Assembly: GCA_016710465.1 (NCBI GenBank)
Contig: JADJVS010000014.1
Span: 558,001 to 622,000 of the forward strand
Direction of reading: 5' to 3'
DNA length: 64,000 bases
Source of the DNA: Sulfuritalea sp.
Lineage (GTDB): Bacteria; Pseudomonadota; Gammaproteobacteria; Burkholderiales; Rhodocyclaceae
Made by a program: the position numbers and the translations under genes. Below the pieces are notes generated by a model. That model was not told where the DNA came from. It made no database searches and was given only the letters and a program-made list of their open reading frames with translations. Positions 16,951 through 25,150 of the stretch are shown here, piece after piece (the first letter of the stretch is position 1; each line of letters begins with the position of its first letter).

Positions 16951-17460
16951 TCAGGCGCCGCCCAGCAGGCGTGCGCGCAGTTCCGGCTCGCGCGTGCGCG
17001 GGTCGAGCCAGATGGCGAAGAAGGCGCGGGCGAATTCGACGTCCTCGATGCGCCCGGTGAGCCTGCCCTGATGGTAGAACTCGGCGCCGCGTTGCGGCAG
17101 GTGCAGGCCATGGATCACTTCGTCAGTGCGCACGTCGGGGAAGACGCGTTCCAGATCGGTTTTCCAACGTGCCAGGCGCGCTGCGTCGGCGCTGCCCAGG
17201 CGCTGCATTTCCTCGATGCTGGCCTGTACCAGGCGCGCCGACGGAATGTCGCGGGCATAGCGCAGTTCCAGCGCATAGGGCCGGCCGGCCTGCCAGCGCC
17301 CGTCCGGTGCCCAGAGGCTGGCCTGGTATAGGCGGAAGCCGAACCAGCGCATTTCGCCCTGGCCCTGCACGCGCCATTCCGGCGGCAACACCGCCGCTGC
17401 GCTGCCGGCAAGCAGGATCAGGCCGAGGCCGGCGATATGGCGGCGCAGGGCGGATTTCAT
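16951..17460 (-). CDS. Chalcone isomerase-like protein
   Basis: 169 residues with signal peptide (MKSALRRHIAGLGLILLAGSAAA). The mature domain matches chalcone isomerase-like PF16036: MRWFGFRLYQASLWAPDG, YALELRYARDIPSARLVQASIEEM and FHQ/YHQGRLTG segments. Bacterial members lack plant chalcone isomerase activity and are probably periplasmic lipid-binding proteins. It overlaps the cyclopropane synthase gene by 4 bases. Confidence 0.85.
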   Translation of the reverse strand: MKSALRRHIAGLGLILLAGSAAAVLPPEWRVQGQGEMRWFGFRLYQASLWAPDGRWQAGRPYALELRYARDIPSARLVQASIEEMQRLGSADAARLARWKTDLERVFPDVRTDEVIHGLHLPQRGAEFYHQGRLTGRIEDVEFARAFFAIWLDPRTREPELRARLLGGA

Positions 17461-18698
17461 GCGCGCGGCTTTTCGAGCAGGAAGTGATACACGTCGGTGG
17501 CGCCGGCGCGGAAGCCGGCCTCGCAGTAGGCGAGGTAGAACTGCCACAGGCGGCGGAAGCGGGTGTCGAAACCCTGGGCCTCGATCTCTGGCCAGGCGGC
17601 GTCGAAACTGCGATGCCACTGCGCCAGGGTGCGCGCATAGTCGGGGCCGAAGGCGTGGCGCTCCAGCACTTGAAAGTCGGCGCCGGCGGCACGGCGTTCG
17701 AAGACCGTGGGCGAGGGCAGCATGCCGCCGGGGAAGATGTGGCGCTGGATGAAATCCGTGCCGCGACGATAGGCGGCGAAGCGTTCGTTGGCGATGGTGA
17801 TGGTCTGCACCGCGGCGCGCCCGCCGGGTTTCAGGCAACTGTGAAGCCGCGCGAAATAGCCCGGCCAGAAGCGCTCGCCGACTGCCTCGAACATTTCGAT
17901 GGAGACGATGTGGTCGTACTGGCCGCGCACGTCGCGGTAGTCGGTCAGCGAGAATTCGGCCAGGTCGGCGAATCCTTTCTGCTGCGCGCGCGCCCGCGAC
18001 CACTCCAGTTGCGAAGGCGACAGCGTGATGCCATGCACCCTGCAGCCGAACTCGGTGGCGGCGATCTCCGCCAGCCCGCCCCAGCCGCAGCCGACTTCGA
18101 GGATGCTGTCGCCCGGTTTCGGATCGAGCGACTCCAGCAGGCGCAGGTACTTCTGGCGTTGCGCCTGCTGCAGCGACTGCTGCGGATCACTGCCGAACAG
18201 CGCGGAGGAATAGCTCATCGACGGATCGAGCCAGAGCTTGTAGAAGTCGTTGCCGAGGTCATAGTGGGCGAGGATGTTGCGCTTCGAACCGGCGCGGGTA
18301 TTGCTGCGCAGCAGGTGGCGCAGCCGATGGCCGAGCAGTGGCAGCCAGTGGCCATGCACCGCGCGTGCGAGTTGCCCGCGGTTCTCGGCGAGCAGGGTCA
18401 GCAGTTCGGCCGGCTGCTCGCTGTGCCAGTCGCCGTCCATCCAGCTTTCGCCGAAGCCAATGTCGCCTTCGGCCAGCGCGCGGCGGAATACGCGTTCATC
18501 GTTAACTTCCAGCGCCGCGCGTTCGGCGCCGTGGCCGAGCATGATGTGCTGGCCATCGGGCAGGATCAGGCGCAGGCTGCCGCCTTCGATGTTCTGCAGC
18601 AGCTTGATCGCGGTGCGCGTTGCGGGCGCCAGCGACGAAGGCGCGGCGGCGGTGTGTTGCCGCGACAGCGGAAGGGAATTCGAAACCAGGGTATTCAT
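17457..18698 (-). CDS. Cyclopropane-fatty-acyl-phospholipid synthase family methyltransferase
   Basis: 413 residues. The C-terminal catalytic domain has YDLGNDFYKLWLDPSMSYSSA, SAM motif ILEVGCGWGGLAEIAA, HGITLSPSQLEW, VSIEMFEAVGE and IFPGGMLPS, all typical of CFA synthases. They methylenate or methylate unsaturated acyl chains of phospholipids with SAM. In LitR/ChrR clusters the homologues act in making methylated or furan fatty acids that quench singlet oxygen. Start ATG 18698 has AGGAGA upstream and overlaps the DUF1365 stop (ATGA). Confidence 0.93.
   Translation of the reverse strand: MNTLVSNSLPLSRQHTAAAPSSLAPATRTAIKLLQNIEGGSLRLILPDGQHIMLGHGAERAALEVNDERVFRRALAEGDIGFGESWMDGDWHSEQPAELLTLLAENRGQLARAVHGHWLPLLGHRLRHLLRSNTRAGSKRNILAHYDLGNDFYKLWLDPSMSYSSALFGSDPQQSLQQAQRQKYLRLLESLDPKPGDSILEVGCGWGGLAEIAATEFGCRVHGITLSPSQLEWSRARAQQKGFADLAEFSLTDYRDVRGQYDHIVSIEMFEAVGERFWPGYFARLHSCLKPGGRAAVQTITIANERFAAYRRGTDFIQRHIFPGGMLPSPTVFERRAAGADFQVLERHAFGPDYARTLAQWHRSFDAAWPEIEAQGFDTRFRRLWQFYLAYCEAGFRAGATDVYHFLLEKPRA
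17675..17697 (+). repeat. Dispersed 23-bp motif, in the CFA synthase gene (antisense)
   Basis: AGTCGGCGC-N7-ACGGCGT, read by the gene in a different frame as ERRAAGADF. Confidence 0.75.
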
Positions 18699-19465
18699 CG
18701 GGTGGTCTCCTGCAGGGGAGGTTGCGGACGGGAATGGAAGACGGCGCGCTTCAGCCAAAGTTGCACGGCCTGCCAGTGGATGCGCCAGACGACGGCGAAG
18801 GTCAGCAGCGGCTGGCGCAGCAGCGCGCGCCGCGCGGCGGCGGCGGCCAACGCCTGCGGCACGCCTTGCAGCGAGGTGGCCAGCACGTGCTCGCCATCGA
18901 GCCAGTAGTCGAGCACGACGCGGCGGCGTTCGGCACTCAGGTCGAAGCGGAAGCGATACTCGCCGGCGACCGGGAAGAAGGGCGAGACGTGGAAGATCTT
19001 GCGCGCCGTCAGCGTGTCGGCGGCCGTGATCGGGCGCTGGTCGGCATGGGCGACCAGGTAGTTGTGATGGTCGCCAAAGGTGTTGCGGACTTCCGCCAGC
19101 ACCGCGCGCAGTGCGCCGTCGCGGTCATGGCAGAACCAGAAGCTGACCGGATTGAAGACGAAGCCGAAGATGCGCGGAAAAGTCTGCAGCACGACTTCGC
19201 CATCGGCCGTGGTGATGCCCTCGGCGGCGAGCAGCCGGCGGATCCACGGCTCCGGCGGCGAGCCGTCGCGCGCGCCGTGGTCGCGGAAACGCAGCGAGAG
19301 CGGCCGCGCGCGCTCGATGCCGAACAATCGGTTGCCGGCGTCCTGCAATTGCGACAGCGGCAGCGCGAGGAAGAACAGCGGATAGACGAAGCGGTGCGCG
19401 GCGGGACTCTGCCCCGCCGCAAAGCGCGCGTGCATCACGCTGCCGGTGCAGAGTTCGGGTTTCAT
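18695..19465 (-). CDS. DUF1365 family protein
   Basis: 256 residues of the DUF1365 family, nearly always encoded between an FAD amine-oxidase-like protein and a CFA synthase. Diagnostic segments: CTGSVMHARF, HRFVYPLFF, VLLQTFPRIFGFVFNPVSFWFCHD, FHVSPFFPVAGEYRFRF. Role unknown; it probably acts with its neighbours in fatty-acid modification. Overlaps both neighbours by 4 bases. Confidence 0.92.
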   Translation of the reverse strand: MKPELCTGSVMHARFAAGQSPAAHRFVYPLFFLALPLSQLQDAGNRLFGIERARPLSLRFRDHGARDGSPPEPWIRRLLAAEGITTADGEVVLQTFPRIFGFVFNPVSFWFCHDRDGALRAVLAEVRNTFGDHHNYLVAHADQRPITAADTLTARKIFHVSPFFPVAGEYRFRFDLSAERRRVVLDYWLDGEHVLATSLQGVPQALAAAAARRALLRQPLLTFAVVWRIHWQAVQLWLKRAVFHSRPQPPLQETTR

Positions 19466-20754
19466 GCCGCGCTTTCGAGCCCTGCCGGCGCGGCCTGCCA
19501 GGGCGCGCGGCAGCCGAGTCGTTGCGCTACCGCCAGCGCCGAGTTCAGGCCGTCTTCATGGAAGCCGTAGCCGCCCCAGGCGCCGCAGTACCACAGGCGT
19601 TCTACGCCCTGTATCGCATCCAGCTGCGCCTGGGCGCCGATCGCCGCCTGGTCGAAGATCGGATGGTCGTAATCCCAGTCGCCGATCACTTTCTCCGGGT
19701 CGGGTTCGACATGCGGATTGAGCGAGACGATCACAGGAGTTTGCGTCGGCAGCGGCTGCAGCCGGTTGATCAGGTAGGAGACGCTGACCGGCTGCCGGCC
19801 ACCACGTTGTGCGTTTCCGCCTGGCGCGCCGGCCATGTAGTTCCAGGCCGACCAGATGCGTTCGTCGCGCGGCAGCAGGGCGACATCGGTATGCAGCACG
19901 GCGCGGTTGGGCTGATAGCGGATGGCGCCGAGGATGTGGCGCTCGGCCGGGGTGGCGGCAGTCCCGAGCAGGGCCAGCGCCTGGTCGCTGTGGCAGGCCA
20001 ACACGACTTCGTCGAAGCGTTCACATTCGCCGCCGGGCAGGCCCAGCCAGACGCCGTCGGCATCGCGCAGCACCGATTTCACCGGGCTTGCCAGGCGCAC
20101 GTCGTCCAGTGTCGCCACGATGCGTTCGACGTACTCGCGGCCGCCGCCCCTGACCGTCTGCCACTGCGGCCGGTCGAAGACCTGCAGCAGGCCGTGGTTG
20201 CGGGCGAAGCGGACGAAGGTGGTGAGCGGGTAGCCGAGCATGGCCTGCGTCGGGCAGGACCAGATCGCCGCCGCCATCGGCAGCAGGTACCAGTCGCGGA
20301 ATTCGGCGCTGTAGCCGTGTTCTGCGAGGTAGTCGCCCAGTGTTACTTCAGGCAGCGCTCCTGCTGTCTCGCGGTTGAAGCGCAGCGTGTCCTGCAGCAT
20401 GCGCCAGAAGCCGGGGCGCGACAGGTTGCGCTTTTGCGCGAACAGCGTGGCGAGGCTGGAGCCGGCCCATTCAAGGTCGGGTTCCACCATGCTGACCGCG
20501 AAGGACATGTCGCTGGCTACGGTGTCGACCTTCAGTTCGCGGAACAGCGCGGTCAGGTTCGGGTAGGTTCGATGGTTGAATACCAGGAAGCCGGTGTCCA
20601 CCGGGAAGCGCGTACCGGCCAGGTCGATATCGACGGTATGGGTGTGGCCGCCGATGTAGTCTCCGGCCTCGAACAGGGTGACTTCGTGATGCTGCTTGAG
20701 CAGCCAGGCGCTGGCGAGGCCGGAAATGCCGGCGCCGACGACGGCGATTTTCAT
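19462..20754 (-). CDS. FAD-dependent oxidoreductase (amine oxidase-like)
   Basis: 430 residues with N-terminal dinucleotide-binding VVGAGISGLASAWLL and ending strand Glu (LFEAG), then GGHTHTVD and DTGFLVFNHRTYPN typical of NAD/FAD-binding flavin amine oxidase-like proteins in CFA clusters. The closest characterised analogues desaturate or oxidise methylated acyl chains. Its ATG overlaps the stop of the preceding 39-residue microprotein (ATGA). Confidence 0.92.
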   Translation of the reverse strand: MKIAVVGAGISGLASAWLLKQHHEVTLFEAGDYIGGHTHTVDIDLAGTRFPVDTGFLVFNHRTYPNLTALFRELKVDTVASDMSFAVSMVEPDLEWAGSSLATLFAQKRNLSRPGFWRMLQDTLRFNRETAGALPEVTLGDYLAEHGYSAEFRDWYLLPMAAAIWSCPTQAMLGYPLTTFVRFARNHGLLQVFDRPQWQTVRGGGREYVERIVATLDDVRLASPVKSVLRDADGVWLGLPGGECERFDEVVLACHSDQALALLGTAATPAERHILGAIRYQPNRAVLHTDVALLPRDERIWSAWNYMAGAPGGNAQRGGRQPVSVSYLINRLQPLPTQTPVIVSLNPHVEPDPEKVIGDWDYDHPIFDQAAIGAQAQLDAIQGVERLWYCGAWGGYGFHEDGLNSALAVAQRLGCRAPWQAAPAGLESAA

Positions 20755-20870
20755 GGTTTGCTCCTTGTATTTTCGGGTCGGGTGGCGCGTACGCGCGCCC
20801 GCTCGGGCAGGCGTGCGGCGACGCGCAGCAGCAGGGCGGTGAGGACGAGGCCGATCAGCAGGTCAAACAT
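20751..20870 (-). CDS. 39-residue single-pass membrane microprotein
   Basis: Not a random spacer: the ATG at 20870 lies inside the last codons of folE2 (8-base ATGTTTGA overlap) and the TGA overlaps the ATG of the FAD oxidoreductase (ATGA). The product starts MFDLLIGLVLTALLLRVAAR, one hydrophobic helix, and has a basic tail rich in Arg. AAGGAG for the next gene is inside its 3' end. The coupling on both sides argues for translation; homology is unknown. It may anchor the soluble oxidoreductase to the membrane, which is inference. Confidence 0.6.
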   Translation of the reverse strand: MFDLLIGLVLTALLLRVAARLPERARVRATRPENTRSKP

Positions 20871-21663
20871 TGCGACCCTCGATCAGCGCGTAGGCGGAAT
20901 GGTTGTGGATCGACTCGAAGTTTTCCGATGCCACGGACCACTCGGCGATGCGCCGGTCGCCGCGCAGGCGCAGGGCGATGTCGCGCACCAGGTCCTCGAC
21001 GAACTTCGGGTTGTCGTAGGCGCGCTCGGTGACCCATTTTTCGTCGGGGCGCTTCAACAGGCCGAATACCTCGCAAGAGGCCTCGTCCTCGGCGATGCGC
21101 ACCAGCTCCTCCAGGCTCATGTCCTCCAGCAGGCGCACGCGCAGCGTCAGGTGCGAGCGCTGGTTGTGCGCGCCGTAATCGGAGATTTCCTTGGAGCAGG
21201 GGCACAGGCTGGTCGCGGCGACGGTGACCTCGAGTTCGGTTTCGATCGGGCCGCCCTCGTCGCGCCAGACCGTGATCGCGGCGTCGAGGTCGAGCAGGCT
21301 GGCGACTTTCGAGACCGGCGCCTGCTTGCGGATGAAATAGGGGAACTTCATCTCGATGCGACCGGAATTGGCCTGCAGGTGCAGCAGGGTTTCCTGCAAC
21401 AGGCGGCGCAGGTCGGCCAGGCCCAGGGCGGCGCGCGGGCGCTCGAGGATCTCGACGAAGCGCGACATGTGGGTGCCCTTGACCTCCGGAGGCAGGCCGA
21501 CGCTCATGGTCAGCGTGGTGACCGTGGGATGGGCCTCGCCGGCGGCGTCGAGCAGGGTCAGCGGATAGCGCAGGCCCTTGACGCCGACCTGCTGGATCGC
21601 CAGTTGGCGGTGGTCGGGGCTGGACTGGATGTCGGGCATGAAAAAGCGTTCGGGTGCATTCAC
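20863..21663 (-). CDS. folE2: GTP cyclohydrolase IB (FolE2)
   Basis: 266 residues, COG1469. Converts GTP to dihydroneopterin triphosphate for folate and pterin synthesis; type IB works with metals other than zinc. Motifs: VGVKGLRYPL, GTHMSRFVEIL, SLCPCSKEISDYGAHNQRS and EDEASCEVFGLLKRPDEK. The GTG at 21663 is preceded by GAGGAG. In other LitR-type clusters folE2 is light-induced, perhaps to make the pterin/folate antenna for photolyases. Confidence 0.93.
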   Translation of the reverse strand: MNAPERFFMPDIQSSPDHRQLAIQQVGVKGLRYPLTLLDAAGEAHPTVTTLTMSVGLPPEVKGTHMSRFVEILERPRAALGLADLRRLLQETLLHLQANSGRIEMKFPYFIRKQAPVSKVASLLDLDAAITVWRDEGGPIETELEVTVAATSLCPCSKEISDYGAHNQRSHLTLRVRLLEDMSLEELVRIAEDEASCEVFGLLKRPDEKWVTERAYDNPKFVEDLVRDIALRLRGDRRIAEWSVASENFESIHNHSAYALIEGRNV

Positions 21664-21701
21664 GGCGTTCTCCTCGGTAAGGCGTGACAGGGGTTTCAGG
21701 T

Positions 21702-22259
21702 CTATTCCGCCAGGCGGCGCTCGATCTGCGCGATCAGGCGGCGGTCGTCGGGTGCGGTGCGGGTGTCGAAGCTCGCGACCGTGGTGCCGCGACGGTCGAT
21801 CAGGTACTTGTGGAAATTCCACTGCGGCGCCGCCCCGCTCTTGGCGATCAGCTGCTTGTAGAAGCGGTGGGTTTTCGGCGCGGCGATGTCGGTCTTGGCC
21901 ATCATCGGAAACTTGATGCCGTAGGTCATGCGGCAGAAGTCGGCGATCTCCTTGTTGCTGCCCGGTTCCTGTTCACCGAAATCGTTGGACGGAAAGCCGA
22001 CCACGACCAGGCCGCGACCCTTGTATTTGTCGTAGACAGCTTCGAGGCCTTCATACTGGCCGGTGAAGCCGCAGAAGCTCGCCGTGTTGACCACCAGGAG
22101 CACCTTGCCCTGGTACTGGCACAGCGACTGTGGGGCGCTGTCCTGCAGGCGCTGGAAGCTGTGGTCGAGCAGGGTCGGGCAGTTCGCGGCGGCAGCGGGC
22201 GGCGCCGCGGCGAGTCCGGCAGCGGCCACGAGCAGCAGGGCCAAGCTTCTTAGCTTCAT
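21702..22259 (-). CDS. Glutathione peroxidase, exported
   Basis: 185 residues with signal peptide (MKLRSLALLLVAAAGLAAA). Peroxidatic Cys63 lies in NTASFCGFTGQYEGLE, in place of selenocysteine; GFPSNDFGEQEPG holds the conserved Gln and QWNFHKYLID the Trp and Asn of the catalytic tetrad. It reduces hydro- or lipid peroxides with thiols, in the periplasm. First gene of the leftward operon, with the promoter and operator described at 22263-22322. Confidence 0.92.
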   Translation of the reverse strand: MKLRSLALLLVAAAGLAAAPPAAAANCPTLLDHSFQRLQDSAPQSLCQYQGKVLLVVNTASFCGFTGQYEGLEAVYDKYKGRGLVVVGFPSNDFGEQEPGSNKEIADFCRMTYGIKFPMMAKTDIAAPKTHRFYKQLIAKSGAAPQWNFHKYLIDRRGTTVASFDTRTAPDDRRLIAQIERRLAE

Positions 22260-22262
22260 TAT

Positions 22263-22277
22263 TTTGTCCTGGACAAA
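22263..22277. promoter_or_regulatory. Palindromic operator 1 of the LitR-type regulator
   Basis: Perfect 7-1-7 palindrome TTTGTCC-T-GGACAAA. On the leftward transcript it lies downstream of the predicted start of transcription and overlaps the ribosome-binding region of the peroxidase gene, a position suited to a repressor. Confidence 0.7.
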
Positions 22278-22293
22278 TAGGTGATTTGAGCGC

Positions 22294-22322
22294 AAGATAC
22301 GATCCTGAATTCCTCTTGTCAA
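22294..22322 (-). promoter_or_regulatory. Promoter of the 12-gene leftward operon
   Basis: Read on the minus strand: TTGACA (22322-22317), 17-base spacer, TATCTT (22299-22294). Transcription should begin near 22287, placing operator 1 in the early transcribed region and operator 2 just upstream of -35. Confidence 0.72.
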
Positions 22323-22345
22323 CTGATTTGTCTTGGACATAAAAT
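22316..22345 (+). promoter_or_regulatory. Promoter of litR, predicted leaderless
   Basis: TTGTCA (22316-22321), 18-base spacer, TAAAAT (22340-22345). The ATG at 22352 lies where transcription should start and no Shine-Dalgarno precedes it, so the mRNA is probably leaderless. Operator 2 covers the spacer and -10, implying autorepression. Confidence 0.6.
22327..22341. promoter_or_regulatory. Palindromic operator 2 of the LitR-type regulator
   Basis: TTTGTCT-T-GGACATA matches operator 1 at 13 of 15 positions. It overlaps the litR -10 region. The spacing to operator 1 is 64 bases, about six helical turns, so both could be bound on the same DNA face. Confidence 0.65.
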
Positions 22346-22351
22346 AATTTC

Positions 22352-23290
22352 ATGGACAACAGCCCGCCTGAAATCTCGGCCAGCCCGGCGCAGGGAATCG
22401 GCATTGCCGCCGTGGAACGCGACACCGGACTCGGCAAGGACACGCTGCGCGTCTGGGAGCGGCGCTACGGCTTCCCGCAGCCCTTGCGTGATGTGTTCGG
22501 CGAACGCGTCTATCCGGCCGAGCAGGTAGAGCACCTGCGCCTGATCAAGCGCCTGATGGACCAGGGCCAGCGCCCGGGCGCGCTGCTGCGCCAACCGATG
22601 GCGGCATTGACCGAGAGGCTGGCGACCGAACCCGCAACAGTCGGTGCTGGCGACACGGCGGACTGGATCGTGCCCAAGCTCAAGGCGCGCGACATCGATT
22701 CCTTGCGTGCCGAGCTGGCGCAGCGCCTGGCGCGCGACGGCCTCGATCGCTTCGTCATCGAGACCGTGCCGGCGCTCAACCGGCGCATCGGCGACGGCTG
22801 GATGACCGGGGAAATCGCCATTTTCGAGGAGCACCTGTACACGGAACTGGTGCAGAACCTGCTGCGCTCGGCGACCCATGGACTGGGCGGCCGCGGCACG
22901 CGACCACAGGTGCTGCTGACTACGGTCAAGGACGAGGAGCACCTGCTCGGCCTGCTGATGGTCGAGGCCCTGCTCGCCGCCAACGGTGCCTTTGCCGTGT
23001 CGCTCGGCGCGCAAACCCCGATTGCCGATATCGTCGGCGCGGCGCGGGGGACCCACGCCGACATCGTCGCCCTTTCGTTTTCCGGCGCCTATCCCTGGCG
23101 CAAGGCGCGCGATGCCCTGATCGAACTGCGTGCCGCGCTGCCGGCCGCCACCGAGCTTTGGGCCGGCGGCGCCGGCCTCGCCGGCCGCGGACGCGGCGTC
23201 GACGGCGTGCGCATCATCGGCGCCCTGCGCGACGTAGCACCGGCACTGGCCGAGTGGCATGCCGCGCACCCGCAGCGCGGCAGGTACTGA
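22352..23290 (+). CDS. MerR-family B12-binding light-responsive repressor (LitR/CarH type)
   Basis: 312 residues: MerR helix-turn-helix (IAAVERDTGLGKDTLRVWERRYGFP, about 17-42), helical cap and C-terminal cobalamin-binding domain. The photosensory W-x9-EH motif is present (Trp150, Glu160, His161), and E-x-H-x-x-G (Glu195-His197-Gly200) supplies the lower axial His; the Trp-to-His distance (47) nearly equals that of Thermus CarH. Known relatives bind adenosylcobalamin as tetramers in the dark and release DNA in light. It is divergent from the folE2/cfa operon, and paired palindromes lie between them. Confidence 0.9.
   Translation: MDNSPPEISASPAQGIGIAAVERDTGLGKDTLRVWERRYGFPQPLRDVFGERVYPAEQVEHLRLIKRLMDQGQRPGALLRQPMAALTERLATEPATVGAGDTADWIVPKLKARDIDSLRAELAQRLARDGLDRFVIETVPALNRRIGDGWMTGEIAIFEEHLYTELVQNLLRSATHGLGGRGTRPQVLLTTVKDEEHLLGLLMVEALLAANGAFAVSLGAQTPIADIVGAARGTHADIVALSFSGAYPWRKARDALIELRAALPAATELWAGGAGLAGRGRGVDGVRIIGALRDVAPALAEWHAAHPQRGRY
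22639..22661 (+). repeat. Dispersed 23-bp motif, in litR
   Basis: AGTCGGTGC-N7-ACGGCGG. Sense frame, read as TVGAGDTA in the linker between the cap and the B12-binding domain. Confidence 0.8.
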
Positions 23291-23354
23291 TGCGGCGGGC
23301 TTGGCGGCGGTGAGCAGGAGCATGGGTGCGAACTTTCAATCACCCAAAAAGTAG

Positions 23355-23383
23355 TTGACTGTTTTTATCAAGTTAAGTAAATT
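23355..23383 (+). promoter_or_regulatory. Promoter of the terC leader
   Basis: TTGACT (23355-23360), 17-base spacer, TAAATT (23378-23383). Transcription would begin near 23390, immediately before the riboswitch. Confidence 0.72.
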
Positions 23384-23393
23384 GCGTCCATCC

Positions 23394-23528
23394 CAAGGGG
23401 GAGTAGCTCTCCGCCGCGGCGTCGTCAATACGGAAACTCTTGTCGCTGAAGGGTTCCCCGGCGCCCCGGGTGCTTGTCGCAAGGCAGGCACGAGCAAGAC
23501 CTTTGCCGCGATGGCGGAGGTGCCCTTG
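23394..23528 (+). ncRNA. yybP-ykoY (manganese) riboswitch
   Basis: The conserved elements are all present: CAAGGGGAGTAGC opening, GTCGTCAATACGG, and the GCAAGACCTTTGCC box near 23493. P1 is formed by CAAGGG (23394-23399) with CCCTTG (23523-23528). This class senses Mn2+ and controls manganese exporters and TerC/Alx-type proteins, which is exactly the gene downstream. Confidence 0.93.
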
Positions 23529-23536
23529 TCGAAACC

Positions 23537-23576
23537 ACGGCCCTTCGTCCTCGCTGGATAAAGGGCCGTTTCGTTT
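23537..23576 (+). terminator. Terminator of the manganese riboswitch
   Basis: ACGGCCCTT (23537-23545) pairs with AAGGGCCGT (23561-23569), followed by TTCGTTT. It begins 8 bases after the aptamer, so the switch acts at least partly by transcription termination, which Mn2+ binding would prevent. Confidence 0.8.
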
Positions 23577-23641
23577 GCAGCCGGAAGTGTTCAGAAGCTG
23601 CGGGGGGAACGGCGAACCGGGTCAGACAAGGAGAGCATGCA

Positions 23642-24613
23642 ATGGAAACAATCGGTACATGGTGGATGTGGGTGGGATTCCTCGCCATCGTCCTGGTGAT
23701 GCTGGCGATCGACCTGTTCGTGGTCGGTGGCGGCAAGCAGCACAAGGTGTCGTTCAGGGAGGCCGCCACCTGGTCGGTGGTCTGGGTCTCCGTATCCTTC
23801 CTCTTCGCCGCGGCCCTCTGGTGGCACCTCGACGGCAGCGCCGGGCGCGAGGTGGCCAACCAGAAGTCGCTGGAATTCGTGACCGGCTACCTGATCGAGA
23901 AATCCCTGGCGATCGACAACGTCTTCGTCTGGCTGATGCTGTTCTCGTTTTTCGGCATCCCGCTGGAATTGCAGAAGCGCGTGCTGGTGCTCGGCGTGCT
24001 CGGCGCCATCGTCATGCGCACGGTGATGATCTTCGCCGGCGCCTGGCTGATCACCCAGTTCCACTGGATGCTCTACATCTTCGGCGCCTTCCTGCTGGTC
24101 ACCGGCATCAAGATGTGGTGGTTCGCCGAGGAAAAGCCCGACATGGCGAACAACCCGCTGATCCGCTGGCTGCGGGGCCACATGAAGATCAGCGACGAAC
24201 TCCACGGCGAGAAGTTCTTCGTCTGGAAGGACGGCGTGCGCTACGCGACGCCCCTGTTCCTGACCCTGATCCTGGTCGAGATTTCGGACCTGATTTTCGC
24301 CGTCGATTCGATCCCGGCCATCTTCGCCATCACCGCGGATCCCTTCATCGTCCTGACCTCGAACGTCTTCGCCATCCTCGGCCTGCGCGCGATGTACTTC
24401 CTGCTGGCCGACATGGCCGACCGCTTCTCGCTGCTCAAATACGGCCTGGCCGCGGTGCTGGTGTTCATCGGCGTCAAGATGCTGCTGATCGACTTTTACA
24501 AAATCCCGATCGGCTTCTCGCTGGCCGTGGTCGCCACCTTCATCGGCATTTCGATCGGGATGTCGCTGCGCAAGGAAAGGCTGGAACGTTCAGCCGCCGC
24601 CAGGCGCGAATGA
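23642..24613 (+). CDS. TerC/Alx family membrane protein
   Basis: 323 residues with about nine membrane helices. The conserved acidic motifs are IDLFVVGGGKQHK near the N-terminus, EKSLAIDNVFVW, and EISDLIFAVDSIPAIFA. Family members such as Alx export or balance Mn2+, and others load metals on exoenzymes. The ATG at 23642 has AAGGAG upstream. Expression is expected to rise with manganese through the riboswitch. Confidence 0.92.
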   Translation: METIGTWWMWVGFLAIVLVMLAIDLFVVGGGKQHKVSFREAATWSVVWVSVSFLFAAALWWHLDGSAGREVANQKSLEFVTGYLIEKSLAIDNVFVWLMLFSFFGIPLELQKRVLVLGVLGAIVMRTVMIFAGAWLITQFHWMLYIFGAFLLVTGIKMWWFAEEKPDMANNPLIRWLRGHMKISDELHGEKFFVWKDGVRYATPLFLTLILVEISDLIFAVDSIPAIFAITADPFIVLTSNVFAILGLRAMYFLLADMADRFSLLKYGLAAVLVFIGVKMLLIDFYKIPIGFSLAVVATFIGISIGMSLRKERLERSAAARRE

Positions 24614-24622
24614 GGAGTTGCC

Positions 24623-25150
24623 TTGGAAGGCTTTCACTCATGGGATCACGCCGGACTCGCGCTGGCGCACGCCGTTCGAACCCCTTGGCTTGACGGCGTG
24701 TTCGCCGCCGTGACCTGGCTCGGTTCGCTGGCGGTGCTGCTGCCGCTGGCGCTGTTGGTCTGGTGGCGGCGGCGCGGCGACAGGAGTGCCGCCTTTGTCG
24801 CGCTGGCGCTGATCGGCGCCTCCGCGCTCGGGCATCTGATCAAACTGATCGTCGCGCGGCCGCGGCCCGACCTGTTTCCGCCGCTGATTCCGATGCCCGA
24901 GGACTGGAGCTTTCCCAGCGCCCATGCGGCGCAGGTCACTGCTTTCGCCCTGGCCTGGCTGCTACGGCCGGGAACGGCGCCGGACCGAACCGCGATCGTC
25001 GTCCTTTTCGCCGCCGTGACGGCGGTCTTCGCCTCGCGGCTCTACCTGCAAGTTCACTTTCCGAGCGATGTCGTCGCCGGCGCCCTGTTGGCGACCCTTT
25101 GGGTCCTGCTGCTGCGTCGTCTGCCGGCATGGCGGGAGACAACACGATGA
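24623..25150 (+). CDS. PAP2-family phosphatase
   Basis: 175-residue membrane phosphatase. The three motifs of the family are present: KLIVARPRP (Kx6RP), FPSAHAA (PS-x-H) and SRLYLQVHFPSD (SRx5Hx3D). Likely undecaprenyl-diphosphate or phosphatidylglycerophosphate phosphatase. The start is TTG at 24623 with GAGGAG 5 bases upstream. The stop overlaps the ATG of dgkA. Confidence 0.9.
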   Translation: MEGFHSWDHAGLALAHAVRTPWLDGVFAAVTWLGSLAVLLPLALLVWWRRRGDRSAAFVALALIGASALGHLIKLIVARPRPDLFPPLIPMPEDWSFPSAHAAQVTAFALAWLLRPGTAPDRTAIVVLFAAVTAVFASRLYLQVHFPSDVVAGALLATLWVLLLRRLPAWRETTR

